NCBI GenBank assembly: GCA_003241695.1
Contig: QFPN01000016.1
Location: 1-34,652, forward strand
Direction of reading: 5' to 3'
DNA: 34,652 nt
Source: Ancylobacter novellus
Lineage (GTDB): Bacteria; Pseudomonadota; Alphaproteobacteria; Rhizobiales; Methylopilaceae
The notes beneath the pieces are model-generated. The model saw nothing but the letters and a program-made list of their open reading frames with translations. It searched no databases and was not told the origin of the DNA. Both the position numbers and the translations under genes were made by a program. Within the stretch, counting starts at the first letter, position 1. Every line of letters begins with the position of its first letter. Below, piece by piece: positions 32,699-34,652 of the stretch.

Positions 32699-33531
32699 CC
32701 ACCATTGCGAATGGCGCCTCGAAGGCTTTCCTATCGATCGTCGCCTTTTTGGCGGCGCCAACCCTGGCTCAGGCCGCGGACATGTCGTTGCCGGCTCCGT
32801 TGGAGCCTAGCGTGCTCGACGTCGCATTCGGTGTGGCTGGCGTGAGCGATTATCGCTTCCGGGGGGTGAGCCAGACCAGAAAAAATCCGGCGATCCAAGG
32901 GTATGTCGAACTGAAGGCGTTCGACTGGATCTACGCGGGCGTGTGGTCGTCGAGCGTCAGTTTTCCGACACGCTTTGGCCTGACCGATCCAGCCGCCGAG
33001 GTCGATTTTTACGCTGGGTTGCGGCACACTTGGGGTTCGTTCACCTTAGACGCGGGTTATTTATACTACTGGTACCCCGGAGAGTCGAAGAACTTCCCAG
33101 GCCAAAAACAAACAGACTATTGGGAGCTTAAAGCGTTGCCGACAATTGCATTCGGCGACTTTGGCTCGATCACGGGCAATATCTGGTGGAGCTCTGACTA
33201 CGCGAACACCGGGTCAAACGAGCTCTACTTGTCGCTCGCGCCTAAGATAAACATCCCTGTGTCGACACTTCCAGATGTTGGATTCTATATCTCCGGCGAA
33301 ATTGGCAAGCAATGGATCAAGCGAGCTTACAACGGCTTCAATCCGAAGGATTTTGTCACTTGGAATTTAGGTGGCGGCCTTACTTACAAGGCCATGACGC
33401 TAGATGTTCGCTACACTGATACCAACCTTAGCAAGTCAGAGTGCTTGGGGAATACGGGAGCCAGAACCTGGTGCGGAAGCACGGTGGTCGGCAAGATTGC
33501 GTTTGACACCTCACTCAGCAAACTCAAGTGA
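32695..33531 (+). CDS. TorF-family putative outer-membrane porin (Gcw_chp type)
   Basis: 278 residues. The signal peptide ends at AQA before ADMSLP. The mature N-terminus has the family hallmark GVSDYRFRGVSQTRKNPAIQG, followed by alternating aromatic beta-strands (WIYAGVWSSSVSF, FTLDAGYLYYWYPGE) consistent with an outer-membrane barrel. Function of the family is not established; the name porin is based on predicted structure. Codon use is noticeably more A/T-rich than in the other genes of the window, suggesting separate acquisition or different selection. It is coupled to the XRE gene and followed by a strong terminator, so SMR-XRE-porin probably form one transcript. Confidence 0.85.
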   Translation: MTTIANGASKAFLSIVAFLAAPTLAQAADMSLPAPLEPSVLDVAFGVAGVSDYRFRGVSQTRKNPAIQGYVELKAFDWIYAGVWSSSVSFPTRFGLTDPAAEVDFYAGLRHTWGSFTLDAGYLYYWYPGESKNFPGQKQTDYWELKALPTIAFGDFGSITGNIWWSSDYANTGSNELYLSLAPKINIPVSTLPDVGFYISGEIGKQWIKRAYNGFNPKDFVTWNLGGGLTYKAMTLDVRYTDTNLSKSECLGNTGARTWCGSTVVGKIAFDTSLSKLK

Positions 33532-33561
33532 CCGCGCCGTCTGACGTAAGAGGCTGAGCTA

Positions 33562-33592
33562 ACGCCGTCGGCTAACCACCGACGGCGTTTTT
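33562..33592 (+). terminator. Strong Rho-independent terminator after the porin gene
   Basis: ACGCCGTCGG (33562-33571) pairs perfectly with CCGACGGCGT (33579-33588) around a seven-base loop and is followed by a run of five T. It closes the SMR-XRE-porin unit. Confidence 0.9.
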
Positions 33593-33646
33593 CAGGTTGT
33601 CGTCCCAACAAGCAGATCGCGAGCCGCGGTTGCTGCGGGCTGTTTC

Positions 33647-33922
33647 ATGGAGGCCGATCTGCACGAGAGCCACCCCGAGATTGCCGCGAGGCTAAAGCGG
33701 GCGCACGGGCATCTTCGCAGCGTCATCGAGATGGTCGAGATCGGTAAGCCTTGCGTCGACATCGCCCAACAGCTTCATGCAGTTGAGAAAGCCGTGGCCC
33801 AAGCCAAGCGCACACTGATCCAAGACCACGTGGACGACTGTCTCGAGGACGCCGCGAGCGCATCGGGGCGAGAGCAGCGCCATTCGCTCGACCAGTTCAG
33901 GGCGATCACTAAATATCTGTGA
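33647..33922 (+). CDS. CsoR/RcnR-family metal-sensing repressor
   Basis: 91 residues, the all-helical DUF156 family. The core IAARLKRAHGHLRSVIEMVEIGKPCVDIAQQLHAVEKAVAQAKRTLIQDHVDDCL holds Cys36, His61 and Cys65, the three ligands of copper-sensing CsoR that are shared by the cyanobacterial nickel sensor InrS. Additional His6, His9 and His20 lie near the N-terminus, as in nickel- or cobalt-sensing members. Lying in a locus with a nickel-type ureohydrolase and a HupE nickel permease, a nickel role is plausible; copper or formaldehyde sensing are alternatives. Its target operator was not identified. It is transcribed separately, after the terminator. Confidence 0.87.
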   Translation: MEADLHESHPEIAARLKRAHGHLRSVIEMVEIGKPCVDIAQQLHAVEKAVAQAKRTLIQDHVDDCLEDAASASGREQRHSLDQFRAITKYL

Positions 33923-33995
33923 GTGGGTCTGGAACCGTACGCTGAACCCTCCTACGGCGGCCTGATCGACTAAAAAATCTGCACTCCTCGAGGTC

Positions 33996-34517
33996 ATGAT
34001 GACGCCGACTGACTACGACAGGCCGTCATGGCTTTCAGTCGCCCGGGGTGACGCCCCGCTGCTGGTCAGTATCCCGCACGCTGGCACTGCTATCCCGCCG
34101 CCATACGACAACGGCCTGAAATCGCTCTGGATCGCCCGCAAGGATACAGACTGGTGGATTGATCGGCTGTACGCGCCCGCCATTCCCGTTGGCACAACGG
34201 TCATACGGACTTCCATCTCGCGCACGGTAATCGACGTGAACCGAGATCCGGCAGAGACTAGCCTCTATCCAGGCACGGCAACGACTGGCCTCTGCCCGAC
34301 GACGACGTTCGATGGCGAAGCGCTCTACGAAAATGGAACCGAGCCGTCTGCGGAAGCGGTGCGCGATCGGCGGCGGGGCTTTTTCGACCCCTACCACGCA
34401 GCGATGCGCGCCGAGATCAGCAGGCTTCGGAGCCTCCATCCCGCGGTAGTTGTCTACGACTGCCACTCGATCCGCTCAGAGATCCCGAGGCTGTTCGACG
34501 GCTGGTCTGCCCCCTGA
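33996..34517 (+). pseudogene. hutG: N-formylglutamate amidohydrolase, truncated by an IS element
   Basis: 173 residues where the family has about 260-290. Conserved parts are LLVSIPHAGTAIP, DTDWWIDRLYAP, NRDPAETSLYPG and VYDCHSIRSEIPRLFDG; reading then enters foreign sequence and stops after W-S-A-P. The lost C-terminal third should contain further active-site residues, so the product is probably inactive. Family members hydrolyse N-formyl-glutamate (or related N-formyl amides) in histidine degradation. The break coincides with the left end of an IS3-family element at about 34503. The start ATG at 33996 (or 33999) follows GAGG. Confidence 0.87.
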
Positions 34518-34652
34518 GAAGTGGTCCTCCCTGAGGTATGGCTTTTGGCCATGTGGAGGACTGTCTGATGCCGAGGAAGAGGCACGCACCTGAAGAGATC
34601 GTCGCGAAGCTGCGGCAGGTCGAGGTTCTGACCGCGCAAGGTCGACCAGTGG
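34503..34652 (+). mobile_element. IS3-family insertion sequence, left end (continues beyond the window)
   Basis: The foreign sequence begins at TGGTCTGCCCCC, a typical IS3-family-like end (T-G and a C-run), immediately where the amidohydrolase reading frame is broken. A transposase OrfA frame starts at 34568. The right end and any target duplication lie outside the window, so the exact boundary is approximate. Confidence 0.75.
34568..34652 (+). CDS. IS3-family transposase OrfA, N-terminus (partial)
   Basis: ATG at 34568 follows GGAGGA (34555-34560). The 28 visible residues, MPRKRHAPEEIVAKLRQVEV followed by LTAQGRPV, match the start of the helix-turn-helix OrfA protein of IS3-type elements common in Hyphomicrobiales. 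OrfA binds the terminal repeats and, fused by frameshifting to OrfB, forms the active transposase. The gene is cut by the window edge. Confidence 0.85.
   Translation, partial: MPRKRHAPEEIVAKLRQVEVLTAQGRPV

Noticed and set aside
1..34652. CRISPR arrays, tRNA or rRNA genes
   Set aside because: No regularly spaced repeats, cloverleaf-like sequences or rRNA segments were recognised on either strand by eye.

Overview
The window is GC-rich DNA with strong G/C bias at third codon positions. Its gene content (imuA-imuB-dnaE2 behind a GAAC-N7-GAAC LexA box, sulfonate ABC systems with alphaproteobacterial features) points to an alphaproteobacterium, most likely Hyphomicrobiales. No rRNA, tRNA or CRISPR array was recognised.

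Region 1 (1-7.0 kb): an AAA ATPase cut by the left edge, an unrecognised small protein, and the SOS mutasome operon imuA-imuB-dnaE2. A LexA box lies only four bases before the imuA start codon.

Region 2 (7.3-19.2 kb): an organosulfur-scavenging locus. Nine minus-strand genes run from 16431 to 7283: SfnG/SsuD-like monooxygenase, SsuC, SsuB, SsuA, MetQ, MetN, MetI, an NtaA/DmoA-family flavin monooxygenase and an SfnB-like oxidoreductase. A second ssuACB-type transporter diverges on the plus strand from a shared AT-rich control region. Together they would import sulfonates, sulfones or related compounds and release sulfite by flavin-dependent oxygenation.

Region 3 (19.4-20.6 kb): a Ca2+/H+ antiporter gene (chaA-like) broken by one in-frame amber codon.

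Region 4 (20.9-34.0 kb): the most interesting part, which I read as a guanidine/guanidino-compound locus. It holds a LysR regulator, an APC permease, a guanidine-hydrolase-type (GdmH) Ni-dependent ureohydrolase with a His/Asp-rich N-terminus, a HupE/UreJ nickel permease, an unrecognised HRI1-like protein, a GlxA-type AraC regulator, a Rieske oxygenase with its reductase, a 58-residue one-helix membrane protein and an NCS1 permease. Next comes a textbook guanidine-II (mini-ykkC) riboswitch in front of an SMR transporter, then an XRE regulator, a TorF-type putative porin and a CsoR/RcnR-type metal repressor. The riboswitch and the hydrolase independently point to guanidine. The working hypothesis is that a methylated or otherwise substituted guanidine-bearing compound is imported and oxidatively dealkylated by the Rieske pair, and that the freed guanidine is hydrolysed to urea and ammonia or exported. 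The SMR protein has Gln where the family has its essential membrane Glu.

Region 5 (34.0-34.65 kb): an N-formylglutamate amidohydrolase gene truncated by an IS3-family element that runs off the right edge.
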